64,000 nucleotides of DNA from Lunularia cruciata (Eukaryota > Streptophyta > Marchantiopsida > Lunulariales > Lunulariaceae). The translations under genes and the position numbers were made by a program. The stretch covers positions 16,002,001-16,066,000 of the forward strand of contig OX419762.1 of assembly GCA_948567375.1 (NCBI GenBank), written 5' to 3'. The notes below the pieces were generated by a model. That model worked only from the letters and a program-made list of their open reading frames with translations, ran no database searches and had not been told where the DNA came from. This document shows, piece after piece, positions 14,301-25,554 of this stretch; within the stretch, counting starts at the first letter, position 1; each line of letters starts with the position of its first letter.

Positions 14301-15480
14301 ATGGTTTGTAGGTTGCTAAAATCCTTATATGGATTGAAGCAAGCCCCTATATATTGGAACAAGCAGTTTGATGATTTCATGAGGTCACAAGGATTTAAAT
14401 GGAGTGTGTTTGATCCTTGTGTATAGATGAAAAATTAAGAAATAAAGTATTTGGCTTCATTGTTTTGGTACTTTATGTAGATGACATGCTTATTGCAACT
14501 AAGAATCTATCTTATATTGATAAGCTCAAAGCTCTCTTGAGTTTTGAGTTTAAAATGAAAGATCCTGGTATAACAAGGAGGATTTTAGGGATGGAGGTCC
14601 AAAGAAACTTAGAGGATAGGAAGCTATGGTTAACTAAGGAGAAGTATGCTAGAAAGGTTCTTGCAATATTTAACATGGATAATTACAAGGCTATGAGTAC
14701 TCCTTTAGCTCCTCACTTCAAGCTTTCATTAACTCTTTGTCCAATAGATGCTATGGGAAAGGTTTGATGTCAAAGATCCTATATGACAAGGAAGTTGAAG
14801 GCCTCTATATGTTTTTGAAGATTTGAACTAAGCCTAAGATTGCTTTAGCTGTGTGAAAGACATGTCAACTCTAGGGTGGATACATTTGAAGATGTGAAGT
14901 GGATCCTAAAATATCCCTAGGTTATGTTGGATTTTGGCATGGTGTTTGATGCTAAATTATACAATGCCAAACCACTTATTGGCTACGTAGACCCTAATAT
15001 GGACAAGATTTAGATGGGAAGAAATCTACAACTAGGTATGTTTTCACACTTGGATGTGGATGGATAAGTTAGAGATCCATATTGCATGAGTGTGTAGCTC
15101 AATCTAGTACATAAGCTGAATATATAGCAGAAGCAGAAGCAACAAAGGAAGCACTTTGATTGGTCAGGCTTGTCATGCAGATTGGATTCATACAAGAGAT
15201 TTTGAATCTTCTTTATGATAGCCAGAGTGCTTTACATCTATCTATAAATAAGGTGATGGACAAGAAAGTGAAGCACATCAACATCAATTATCATTTTTTC
15301 ATACAAAATGTGTTTGACAAAATGACTAAGCTAGTCAAGATTGATTGTAAACTCAATCATGCTGATGCTTTTACCAAAGTGATTTATTTGGAGAGTTTTT
15401 TGAGACATCATGCCAAATTGCAAGTGTTATATATGTGCCCAAGTAGAGTAGACAAGCAAAGATGTTATCTCTACATATGA
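11345..15480 (+). pseudogene. Copia gag-pol polyprotein, inactivated
   Basis: The frame starts at the ATG at 11345 (MEIIKTIG...) and ends at TGA 15478-15480, about 1,380 codons, normal for Copia. In order: gag; a zinc knuckle near 12058-12110; a protease region at 12248-12290; GAG-pre-integrase (FWHLRLGHI, 12663-12690); integrase 12760-13260; RT from about 13950 to 14750 with an intact YVDD at 14474-14485; RNase H with DSQSALHL near 15217. Damage is clear. Two zinc-knuckle cysteines read tyrosine, the protease DSGA motif reads DCAF, and the third catalytic acid of integrase reads lysine (AAG at 13150). Many in-frame stops and a frame change near 14420 break it into ORFs of at most 116 codons. 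RT identity is certain; exact domain edges are approximate. Confidence 0.93.
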
Positions 15481-15618
15481 TTCTACTCTATCATATTTAG
15501 GCTATGGCTTAGTTCTAGTTAACTATAGTTTACAAAGGGACCTATATTAGGTTTCCTTATATGACTTCCCATAGAGTAATTGTGTAGCATAAAGGTTAAG
15601 GAGCCCAAGACATGAGTC

Positions 15619-15629
15619 AAGGGAGAGAT
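15619..15629 (+). other. Polypurine tract of the Copia element
   Basis: The purine run aagggagagat lies directly against the TG that opens the 3' LTR, the expected place for the plus-strand primer. Confidence 0.8.
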
Positions 15630-15867
15630 TGTTAGGAGTTAACTCAAGTCTTAAGTAAGTTTAGTTAGTTTGACTATGGTTAGTTAGATTACGACTAGAC
15701 TGCTATATAAGAGTGCTAGTAGGAGCTATTTGTGTCACATATAGTCTCATTCTCAATAAACCTACCGATGTATTCTTGTGTACGTAGCCTCAATAAGGCG
15801 AACAACATATTTTCTTGTATTGACCATGGTGCATGCATTTCTTGTGTATTATTGGATTGGACCTTCA
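15630..15867 (+). repeat. 3' LTR of the Copia element
   Basis: It begins TGTTAGGAG and ends CCTTCA, and is the partner of 10115-10359. It keeps the TATATAA box at 15704-15710. A four-base gap relative to the 5' LTR lies just before the TATA box. Confidence 0.92.
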
Positions 15868-18800
15868 ATTATTGATAATTTGAAATAAGGTTTCTTATAT
15901 ATCCTTGCAATTTTCAAATTAATGAATTAAACACTCCTTTATGCTATTATAAATTCCTTAATCTACTTGTAAGAATTTAAGTTTCAAAAGTACTCCCATT
16001 GAAGTTATTGTTTTATTGATTCTCTAATTGACCCTTGTAATTACTAATGCTAAACTAGTAAATTTCTATTTTATCAATTCAAATGACATATTAAATTATC
16101 AAGAAATATGTATATATCATAGGTTAAATATGTGAATTTAAATTTATATAATCGGTGCAACAAGTAAGGAGTCCTAATTATACTTAAAATACATTTATTT
16201 TCCACCATAAAAGACATTGATAAATTAGAGTACACAAAATGATATCAAAAATATTGTTCTTAATTTGTATCTAAAGATTCCTATGAGAAAATATTATTAA
16301 AGAAAAGTGTAAAAAAAGCATCAATAAATTAGTTGAGTAAAAGGATATAATTACTAATAACATATGGTCAAAAATGAAAAATAGTAAACCAACAAATAAG
16401 ATATAACAAGCGTTAATTAAATGTTGATTTTTATTGGACTATTTTTGTTTTTCTATAAATCATATACAACCACTATTAAGTTTGAATTTTAATATATACA
16501 GCAATAATGATTATAATCTATTCATAATTTATCCTTCTTACCTCAAAGCTTCATAAATAAAATATTTTCAATGAATGTGGGAGATTTAATCAAGAAAGCT
16601 AAATGCATACATAGTCATATCAAACACATCTCCCTCTAAGATTGGTATTTGTATATTTAAAAAGTATTTACCTCTGCAAATCAATGATATCTATAAATAG
16701 GTAGCATGATCATTGACCGTGGTAAGCAAAATTGAAAATAAATAAGAGATTTATTACAAACTGTATATTGGGCAATCAAAATGATTTTAAAGTTTAATAT
16801 ACATGCTAGTTATCCAAAAAAAGGGAAAAAATAGATTGCAAATAGGTTGGAACCAATTCTACATGAAACTTCCATAGGTAAGTTGCAAGATAATATAACT
16901 AAAGACAATGAGAAAAGACAATTCAAACATGAAATAAAAGAATAAAGTGAAGATGACTATGGTAGGAATTAAAGAGATAAGTGCATAAGAACAAACAAAT
17001 TTGATTTGTACTTGGAAAGTTTTGTGTATGTAATCAAATAATGGTGAATGATGTTTTTAGCTTGTTTCTCACTTTTTATTTATTACAAAATCCTAAAGTT
17101 GATGAAAGTAAGATTTAATAATAGTGAGTCTTTTTTTGTTATTTGATAAGAAATGATAGTAAGTTTACATGTATCTTACATTTTATTGAAGAAATATTTA
17201 TATAGAATCTACTTTGTAAAGAATATGATCTATTCCATTCAAATTTATTTTGTATAAACTTTGAATATGTATTTATATTGGTTAAATCATTCATATATTT
17301 TGAATTATTCATCAAAATGCATGAAAGGTTTTCTTTCAAATGTAGTCCCAAGAAGTGAAGGAGTTCAATTTCATTAACCAAAATTTCATCATACTTGTAT
17401 TGATCTCTTTTCATTTGTTAATTGTTTATCATTCTCACTCTTGTATTCTTACCTAAGATTATTGAAAAAATACACACATTTACACACACATTTACACACA
17501 TTTAGAAAAATATGATGTAGCAAGATAACAATCACTTTACTTGTAAATAAACATATTCTTTAAAATAATATAATTATAATATTTATAGAAATTTGTACTA
17601 TACATGATCTAAACTAAAGAGATTAAACCTTTTATATTCATGAAATAAAAACATGGTGTCTACTAATTAAAACATGGTTTGTATTTAATTATGTCAATAA
17701 GAGTAGGAAACAATCTACAAAAATGGTATGAATTGTAAACCATCTTATTATCATCAACATTAAAGGAGTATTATTAATGCATGAATCATTGTTTTTCAAG
17801 AATACTTATCCAAAATAAATCAACATTTAATTTGCATAGGTGTTTAATTACTTGGTAATATATATAAAACAAAAGTAAACTTAAAATAACTGGTCAATTT
17901 AAATATAAATTATTTATGGATTTGGAAGTAAGATATTCAATCTTACATTGTACAATCTCACTTTAAGTAGTGCAAGAGACCTCTCAAAGAATCTTTATTA
18001 GTAAGCAAAATAAAGCAAATTTCCTTTCATATATCATTCTTGTTTAATAAAATTTGTATACGAAGCTATATGGATAATTCTCAAATTTGCCTTGAAACAA
18101 AAATATTTGCATTCTAGGCATGATGTCCTTTTTGTACTAATGTACAAAGGAGATGTAAATGATTGAATATAGTTTATTGTGGATCATTGAATGAATCAAA
18201 CTCAATATTAAGGATAATTGAGTATATCATGAAGCATAAAGATTCATCTCACTATTATGTCATTTTAATTCTTAGTTTAAAATACAATCATGTTTTAAAT
18301 CTAGATATAGTATATTGAATAACACCTATATGTTAGTGATAACTTAATTATATGTTGTATGCAAGTCAATAAATTAAATGTTTCATTGAAATAATTACAT
18401 CTTTAGTTTAAGCTTTAGTTATAGTTTTAGTTCTTATAGGAATTCTTAATATTTCAATCCTTGCATAATTAGATACCTTCTAGCTAATGACTAGTTAACA
18501 CAATATCATTCATATTATTTCATTCGCATTTTGTAATTTCTTGATGGATTATGATACTAAATAGAGATTCTATCCCAAAATTTAATTTATTAATTAAATT
18601 TGAATAATTTAATTACATTAAGTTTACAAGTTATAACTGAAATAGAATAATATAATCTATCATATATGACTCAACAATAGCAAAATATATTGCTATCTAA
18701 TCCATTGCAATTATATATGTGTACTTCAATTGATAATCAATGACATGTATATAATATGTAATACTTCACTTCAAGGAGACTTGAACAATACAGTTCATAT

Positions 18801-19900
18801 TATCTATAAATTACACTCTTGATAGTATGTGTTATGGATCATATTATTGCAGTGAATTGATTTCAAGTCATTCTTCTATGCTAGACATACTAAATAGTGC
18901 GAGTCATATTAATCCACATTGGTTAGCGATCCATACTATGACAGATTCACATGATTTGATACATACTTGATTCCTACAAAGAAGACTATTAATTGTATAC
19001 ATGCCAAATAAAAGTTTAGTTTTATTGGGAACACATTTCAATGGGGTGGAAGGATCCAATGAGAATTGAGATTATGGCTTCCATATGAAACACAAGATGT
19101 ATAGTTTCAAACCCATTTGTTCACTTCTTATAAACACAAAAGTAAAGCAAATATGAAAAATAAGATGTTTAGTTTCAAACCCATTTTTTACTTCCTATCA
19201 ATGCAAAAGTAAAGCAAAATACTATTTTTTTAATGGGCATATGGAAGAGCTTAAGTGTACCTATTTTGGTTCAAATTGATGAGAAGAAGTAGGTCAATTT
19301 GCTTCACATTGAATACAAAGAAAGTATGTTTCTTTTAAATCAATTTGAAGGAAAGAAGAAAGATGGACTAAGTTCAAATCCTATAGGTGCAATCATTATA
19401 TAATATATTGTCATGACAATTTCTTACAAGAGCATCAAAGGATAAAATGAGAGTCTTTCATATTGAGCTTTATTTTAGTTGATATTGATCATGATGCAAT
19501 TGTCGGACATCCCACTGTATATTGATATTAAATAGAAACTATGATAAGTCACATATTTCCTTGTAGAATATAGATCTTTAAAATTTAGTATGCAACATGC
19601 TACACAAGCTTAATTAGCCTCAAGTACTAAGAAGTATTTGCTTGAGTTGTGTATGTACTTTAGGTACTTATATCAACTTTATTACTTTCTAGCTCACGCT
19701 AAATTTATTAATTGTTTGGTGCATCTCATACTCATCCTTAATAGTGCTCCATATCTCCTTTGTAATAATATAGCAACTTACCATATTAATCAAGAAGAAA
19801 TATAGTGTGTAGTTCTTTATAAGATATAATAAGTCATACTATAAAATATATACAAAGTTTATCACATATAGCCACTATTAAGTAGTCATTGAGCAACTAT
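15868..19900. other. AT-rich intergenic DNA with a short tandem duplication
   Basis: No coding region is supported. A 91-codon minus-strand frame at 17139-17414 is AT-driven and lacks motifs. A small acacacattt repeat lies at about 17470-17505. Confidence 0.55.
19083..19219. repeat. 68-bp tandem duplication
   Basis: Two adjacent units start at 19083 and 19151, each opening atatgaaa and closing aaaagtaaagcaa, with the shared core agtttcaaacccatttt. They differ by a handful of substitutions. Confidence 0.8.
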
Positions 19901-19939
19901 AGATAGCTTTTGAAAAGTGTATCACATACACATAAACTA

Positions 19940-21540
19940 CATGTTCTTGGAGTGCTAGTAGGATCCAAGGATTTTATCACATCCTTCTTATACACTGCCC
20001 TTGTAGTGATGTTCTCCATATGGATGACCTTTCATTACTAGGAGATCCGCAAGTGAGATTTGGTATACTCTCTTCTAGTATTGGTTGTTGATTGACTTAC
20101 CTCCTCCACATAGTTCCCTCCTCCTTGACCTTCTTATCAAGTCTAAGAACCTTTGATAGGAGGATTATCGGAATCTTTGGTGATATTATTGGACCAAGGA
20201 CATTTGAGTGTGTGATAGGGGATTTAATGCATAGACAAACATCTTTACCAATATTGTGTGGAGGGGTTTGCTTGCTATACATGGAGGAGATGGCACCTAT
20301 AACATTTTTGGGTAGTTGGGCTCTCTCTACATCCCTATTTTCCTCTCATTTTGTAGTGGTTGATAGGCCGGTTTTAGAGACTTATGTGACAAAGGTGGAG
20401 GATAGATCATGCTCTCTCCAGATGTTATTGCACCATTTGTGAGGTAGTCTATTCCCATGGGCACATGAGGACCTTCCATCTTTTGATTCACTATTGTCAG
20501 ATTGGACTAGAGGTTATAGTCTTCCTTGATGCAAAGACAATGCCAGCATACACTACATTCTCTCTTAGTTGACTTGTCCATTCCTCAAGCTACTAGAGCA
20601 CATCTTTGCTCTTGCTCAAGCAAGGGTGTTGGCTCTTGGATTCTAGCTTGACCATGCATTAGGGCATTTTGACTTGCACCAACTACTTTCTTTGCAATGA
20701 TGAGGTTTTGCCTAAGTTTGGTCCACCCATCTATATCTTCATTACTCACTTGTGAGTGTGGTTCTACATTAAATGTAACAATGGTCCATACAATATAATG
20801 TTTTTTTGGAGGATAGAGGATAGCTACCCATGATGCTACTAGGGATAGAGTGTTTGCTATGGCACAAGAGAGTGGAAACTTGGCTTGGAAGGAACATTTG
20901 TATGCTTTGCAGACAATATGTGTCAAGGCAAAGTTATACTTGGTCTAAGATGATCAGGTGATAATAGTGGATGTTGTAGTTATAGACCCTATACACAATA
21001 CAATTTTGGAAGGAGTGATTACCCATCCCTTGGATGGACAATGAGTGCAACAATAGCTTGCAAGGTCTCCAAGTATAGGAGTATGCAACAAGGTCACCTC
21101 TTTGTTCCTTTTACCTTTTACCTCGCCAAGGATCTATTAGCCTCCCTAAGCTCTCTAAAGATGGTTATATGGAGTGATGGACATGGCATTTGACAATTTG
21201 TTAAGGAGTGCATGAGAGCTTATCATGTTAGGTGCTAGGGGTACCACTCTCACTCTCATACTTTGTGGCATATTAGACAACGTGTGTTTATTTCTCTATA
21301 GAGTGCATTGGCTGGTGCAATCCATAGGAGAGCAATCACACTAGGTGATGCTTCTTCAAATGCTCTAGTCCAGTGTACGCTTGCATAGCTTGGATATCTT
21401 AGCTGTAGTAGTGCAGATTTCTCATATCTTCTTACTGGGGCTTAGCTCCATTTTACCTATGTTGTCTCACCCTTGTATGCCTTGATGGAGTCTTCCCATC
21501 GTTTGTGTTTTCTATGCGGTTGCCCTCTCTATACTAGAGA
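19940..21540 (+). mobile_element. 3' part of a decayed non-LTR-like retroelement (copy A)
   Basis: The frame at 20092-20442 contains the segment LPILCGG...MAPITFLGSWA, which resembles the region after the RT core in some plant and algal retroelements (LP..GGLGL....AP.AFLGSW). About 400 bp further on, at roughly 20880-21180, the + strand encodes broken fragments LYLV.DDQV, VDVVVIDP and GVITHP. These match the uninterrupted frame of the copy at 49.3-50.05 kb. The shared DNA runs from about 20804 to 21530 and ends in the double-hairpin tail. Stops and frameshifts are frequent, so the copy is dead. Where the element starts on the left is unclear: a possible RT stretch lies near 19950, but nothing recognisable precedes it, suggesting 5' truncation. 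The family name is not certain. Confidence 0.7.
21437..21530 (+). repeat. Double-hairpin 3' tail repeat, copy 2 (end of retroelement copy A)
   Basis: It opens ggggcttagctccattttacc and contains cacccttgtatgccttgatgg, then tcttcccatcg and tctatgcggttgccctctct. It lies directly downstream of the coding remnants of copy A, which identifies the tail as the element's 3' untranslated end. Confidence 0.75.
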
Positions 21541-23480
21541 TAGCATTCTGAGTGCCAAAAATATCACCAAAACATCCTAGCAAACTAGCTTAGATGCTAT
21601 AAATGTCATGAAAATAGAGATAGACTAATATTTAGAAGGTAAGTAAATTCTTCACAAGGAAAAAATGGTCTTATATTTATTAATATAACTTTGTACAATA
21701 AGAAAACAGGTAGAATTAATATAGTAGACTTTAGAATTTTGTCCATATAGACTAAAACTAAAACTTAATAAACTATACTTTAGAAAGTACTTGAGTAGTT
21801 TATTAAAGAGTATTTTGAAGATCAACACAAACCTTTATAAGGGCAAAGTAAGCTAATAAACTAAAACAAACCCTCTTTACAGATTGGTATTAAAAGAAGT
21901 TGTGAGGTATTCTGCAAGATTTAATAACTTTGTTTAGAAGTTAGGTTAGCTAAGAAGGTAAAACCCAACTTTTAAAAAAGGAAACCAAACACAAAGTATA
22001 AATAATAGTAATTTGTAGTGGGAGTATACAATATTTGCTTGTGGTACAGTTGTAAAACTCACAATTCTTGTCATACTAATACTACTCTTAATTAATCACA
22101 CTACTCTTAATTAATATTGTAATATTTCTCCACAAACATGCATACAATTCGATCAAAGCTTATCAAAGTGAGTTGTAATGTGCATTAAACGAGATGATTT
22201 GTCTCATCTATAATTAGTTTTTGCAAAGGACTTTAACAATCAAAGAATAAAATTTAACCTCAACTTTTCTACATATATTAAATGTTCTTCAAGTTTCTTT
22301 ATAACAATAAAGTCCATGGCTTTGTTTTGGATATTGACCACACCTAAACTTACTACTTGTGTATAATTGCAATACTCAACAAACTCTTTGCAAGCATCGT
22401 GTTGATAATCCACACTAATAATCCTAAAATCCACACTGTACTAACAAGAATTAAGTATTTTGCAAATTAAGAATATTTTTTGAAATAGCTTCTATTTCTA
22501 TTAGTGGATCTCATCCGAATAATCAGTTTGATTATTCATTTTCATTGTTGTATAGGAGGTTTTACGTTTTGGAATTATTGCGTCTTGATCTTTATTATAT
22601 TTCTTTCTTGGAGGTACTTCAATACATTCTATATTCCCAAGTGAATAAACTTGATTAGAGTGTATATAATAGACTTTTCTTGGGCATGTATTAGTGTGTA
22701 CTGCACTAACTGGATTCTGAGATGGATAAAGCACGCAACCTAATTACGTACCTCTAGCAACAAAGAGATATATCTTTCTTTCAATTATCTACATTTGCTA
22801 ATTTCCAGACAGAGGCGCCACTATTAAGAAAGAAAAAAAGGCCATTTAAATAGTTGAAATGTGCAATATTCTTTCTAAATGGGCATTCTTGAAAGTCAAG
22901 GTACCAGATAACTGTTTCCAAACCATGAATCTATTGTTCTGCCCGGGATATCGATGCGGATACTCACGATCCAAGGCAGGTAACCGGATTTAATCATTCC
23001 GCAATAATTATCAAGGAAAGAAAAGAAAAATTTGGGTCATGTGAGAATAATATTTATAAATCTGATTGTTTCCTGAATTACATCGAGAGACAGCATCGTC
23101 AGACCAAAACATGTGGTCCAATGACGCTTTCTGTTACTTATTCAAATAATATTCATTTCCTTTTTCTTGGATCGTTGAATATAAATTCATATAAAATTTA
23201 AACGACTTTCTAAGAAATTTAGTTTTTCATAATGGAAAGAAATCCGTGGTATGATCCTACAACTTAAATCGGAATGTACAGCACTCATGGTCCCAAACCA
23301 GAGGAAAACCTTCTAATTCCAAAGCAAGCCTAGTACACTTTCTTGCGTAATTAGTGTGGTCTACTTCGAAGATTGGTATGTTTAAACACTAACTAAGGTC
23401 TGAATTAAAATATAAAATTTGAAGAGAATAATATTTTATCTATACCAAAATTACCAAAACACTTAAAAAATGAGATCAAG
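21541..23480. other. AT-rich intergenic DNA; possible Copia protease-like scrap on the minus strand
   Basis: No firm gene. The minus-strand frame 22240-22434 reads H..KEFVEYCNYTQVVSLG...VEKLRLNFIL, which loosely resembles the segment between protease and integrase in Copia polyproteins. No neighbouring domain was confirmed. Composition changes from AT-rich to mixed near 23.4-23.5 kb. Confidence 0.4.
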
Positions 23481-25452
23481 AATATTATATTGGTATTATA
23501 TATTATTGTAGAGTCAAAAGATTATCTCGAGAATGTTTATCATTTTTCCCTCTTGCCTGCCTACAAGTTTACGTTCCAACTATGGGGTAGTTTATCATGG
23601 CAGTGCTCGACCGCGGCGGCCCACACGTTCTTGCGCCGGCGGGCCCACTTAGTTGCTTGCTTGGTAGGAGCCTCTTCTCCGTTCTTTGGTAGTACCGTGG
23701 TCTTTTTCGCCACTTGAGTGGTAGCCGATTCCTGGAGTGTGAAAGATTTTGTTTTGGAAATCTGCTCTTCGATTTCATTCACACCTTCTCGTCATTCATC
23801 GAAGTTGGTAGTCGTGCTTCTGAAGCAATCGAGGAAGGAAGGTCTGGTGGCAGAAATTTCCGTCAGTGGCAATTTGAGTGACTCAGCACGAGCAGCTTGG
23901 TCAAGCTTTTCCCGACGGCTGCCGGTGGTAGTGGTGGTGATAATTCGAGGGGAAGGGTTAGGGCTCCTTGTCGAGAGAGGATTTATCTCCCTATCAGGTC
24001 GTGTTGAATGTTGTTGTGAGGGTAATGACAGCAGCGACTTGGTCATCGATGTCGATGTTTTGATTGATCCAATCCCTGTTTTAGTTAGATTGGATTGATC
24101 GTGTGTCCTCGTTTATCTGAGGCCGAGGACAAGAGTGGTGACAGATTCGATCACAAGGTATGGGCCGCCGGTACCGGTTTCTTCTGCTTCTGCTCGTCTT
24201 TGTTTCTTCATCTGCATGTCAGACGTGTGACGGTCCTCTGAGGAAGTGTGGGCATAGTCGCGTCGTCTACACAGGAATTGGGTAACTCCTCCCGGTGAAA
24301 AAAGATAAAGAAAATGGAGATAGATGTTGGGAAAGTGTAGCGATCACTCCTGTTTAACTAGTCGACTTGAGGGGAGGGAGGAAGGGAGGGAGGTGCAGGA
24401 GCTTGTCAGTGAGGGGAGGGAGATAGGTATTAGGGTAGGAGGTAAAGTCATGAAATATATAGGGTATACGTTTTTGGGTTACTGGGAAAGAGAGTAATGG
24501 GGGGAGGGAGAGAATGAAGCAAATTGGCGGTTGCTGACCAGCAGTATGAGCAGGGGGTGGAAGAACGCGAACTATTCAAACTCATCACATTGTATGCTCT
24601 CCTCCGACAATCTTCTCCTCTTCAGCGATACCCGTTTGGCAGGAATCAAAGAAGAATTTGAAAGGAGCAACGTGAGCGAATATTTTAGGCTTCTACAGTT
24701 TGTTTGCCTTCGACCCACTACCTTGTTCCTCCCTTTTGTATCAATCATTCCCAAACCACAGTCTGGTTTTGAGGAGATAATTTTTCTCTCCTCACAGGCC
24801 TGTATCTGTCCTTCCTTAAGTGCATTCACTGCCCAAAGTTGAAGCTGTCGAAACTGTTTCAGCGTCCTGGATCTCTCCTCTCCTCAACCTGATCTCCTGC
24901 CTGACGGTCGATCGGGTTAAGCTTTCAAAGAGTCTGACCTGTACTGTGAACAAAGTCCCGAGTTGTGGAGCTGTTCTGTGTTAGCATCGAGCTTGAAATA
25001 TCTACTACATTGTCGATTATCATTACGGAGGTCATTCGATCTTCATAATTACCGACGAAGTCTTAGCATTCTGGAGCGACTTTAGGCACAGCGAAGGCTG
25101 CAAAGTACAGTACTCTTTTTGTGAGGCCAGACTATTATTACTCACCTCAGTTGACCTGATGAATCATATTCTTCGAACGGCCCGGTATCGCTAGTCTTCT
25201 CCGACAGACACCAAGAATTCCTGTCGCTGATTCTTCAGGTGCATATTGAGACGCATCAGCCCTCATTCTCATGTCCCACTGTGGCTATTTGGATCATTTC
25301 CTTCACCAGAGCTGTTATGAAACGTGCAGTAGAGTGAACTCATCGTAAGAGCAAGAATTTATTTTGAGGTGAACCTTCCAAGTTACGTTATCCTCGTGAG
25401 ATCACCCTGGTTTAGTTTTGACCTTCTGAAGTATGTGAAATTCTTTTTCTAG
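23481..25452 (+). promoter_or_regulatory. Upstream region and probable non-coding 5' leader of the SURP/G-patch gene
   Basis: GC rises sharply from about 23.57 kb. Open frames of 73-126 codons on both strands (for example 23718-24098 +) have no recognisable motif and are probably products of the higher GC. A G-rich run lies at 24371-24393. A weak TATA-like aatatatagg lies near 24454, but no start site can be fixed. A good 3' splice site (ttctttttctag, ending 25452) precedes the coding exon and suggests an intron in the 5' leader; its donor was not identified. Confidence 0.45.
24371..24393 (+). other. G-quadruplex-forming motif upstream of the SURP/G-patch gene
   Basis: Four or more runs of three to four guanines separated by one to five bases (GGGG-A-GGG-AGGAA-GGG-A-GGG). 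A further gaggggagggag follows near 24411. The motif meets the usual pattern for an intramolecular quadruplex on the + strand. Confidence 0.65.
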
Positions 25453-25454
25453 GA

Positions 25455-25499
25455 ATGGAATTGAGGAGCAGGATGCCCTTTGCATCACTGCACAACTGA
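25455..25499 (+). other. Upstream ORF of 14 codons before the SURP/G-patch start
   Basis: An ATG two bases inside the inferred second leader exon opens a 14-codon frame (MELRSRM...) ending in TGA 56 bases before the main ATG. It is out of frame with the main product. Its presence in the mRNA depends on the inferred 3' splice site at 25452. Confidence 0.45.
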
Positions 25500-25554
25500 G
25501 AACATCCAAAATCCTGTCCAGAAACTTCGGTACATTTGCCCTAGAATTACAAAT

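Larger units (their letters stand above)
10115..15867 (+). mobile_element. Ty1/Copia LTR retrotransposon, structurally complete but dead
   Basis: Two diverged LTRs of about 240 bp bound a 5.27-kb interior. A tRNA-iMet-like primer site follows the left LTR and a polypurine tract precedes the right LTR. The interior carries one + strand reading frame in the Copia order gag, protease, integrase, reverse transcriptase, RNase H. Flanking pentamers cttat (10110-10114) and attat (15868-15872) match at four of five bases and may be an eroded target-site duplication. The LTRs differ by eye at roughly 15-20% of positions plus small indels, so the insertion is old. The leader between LTR and gag is nearly 1 kb, long for a Copia element. 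Coding frames are broken throughout, so it cannot move on its own. Confidence 0.92.

Noticed and set aside
23718-24098. 126-codon frame upstream of the SURP/G-patch gene
   Set aside because: Open on both strands in GC-rich DNA with no motif; better explained as promoter or leader sequence.
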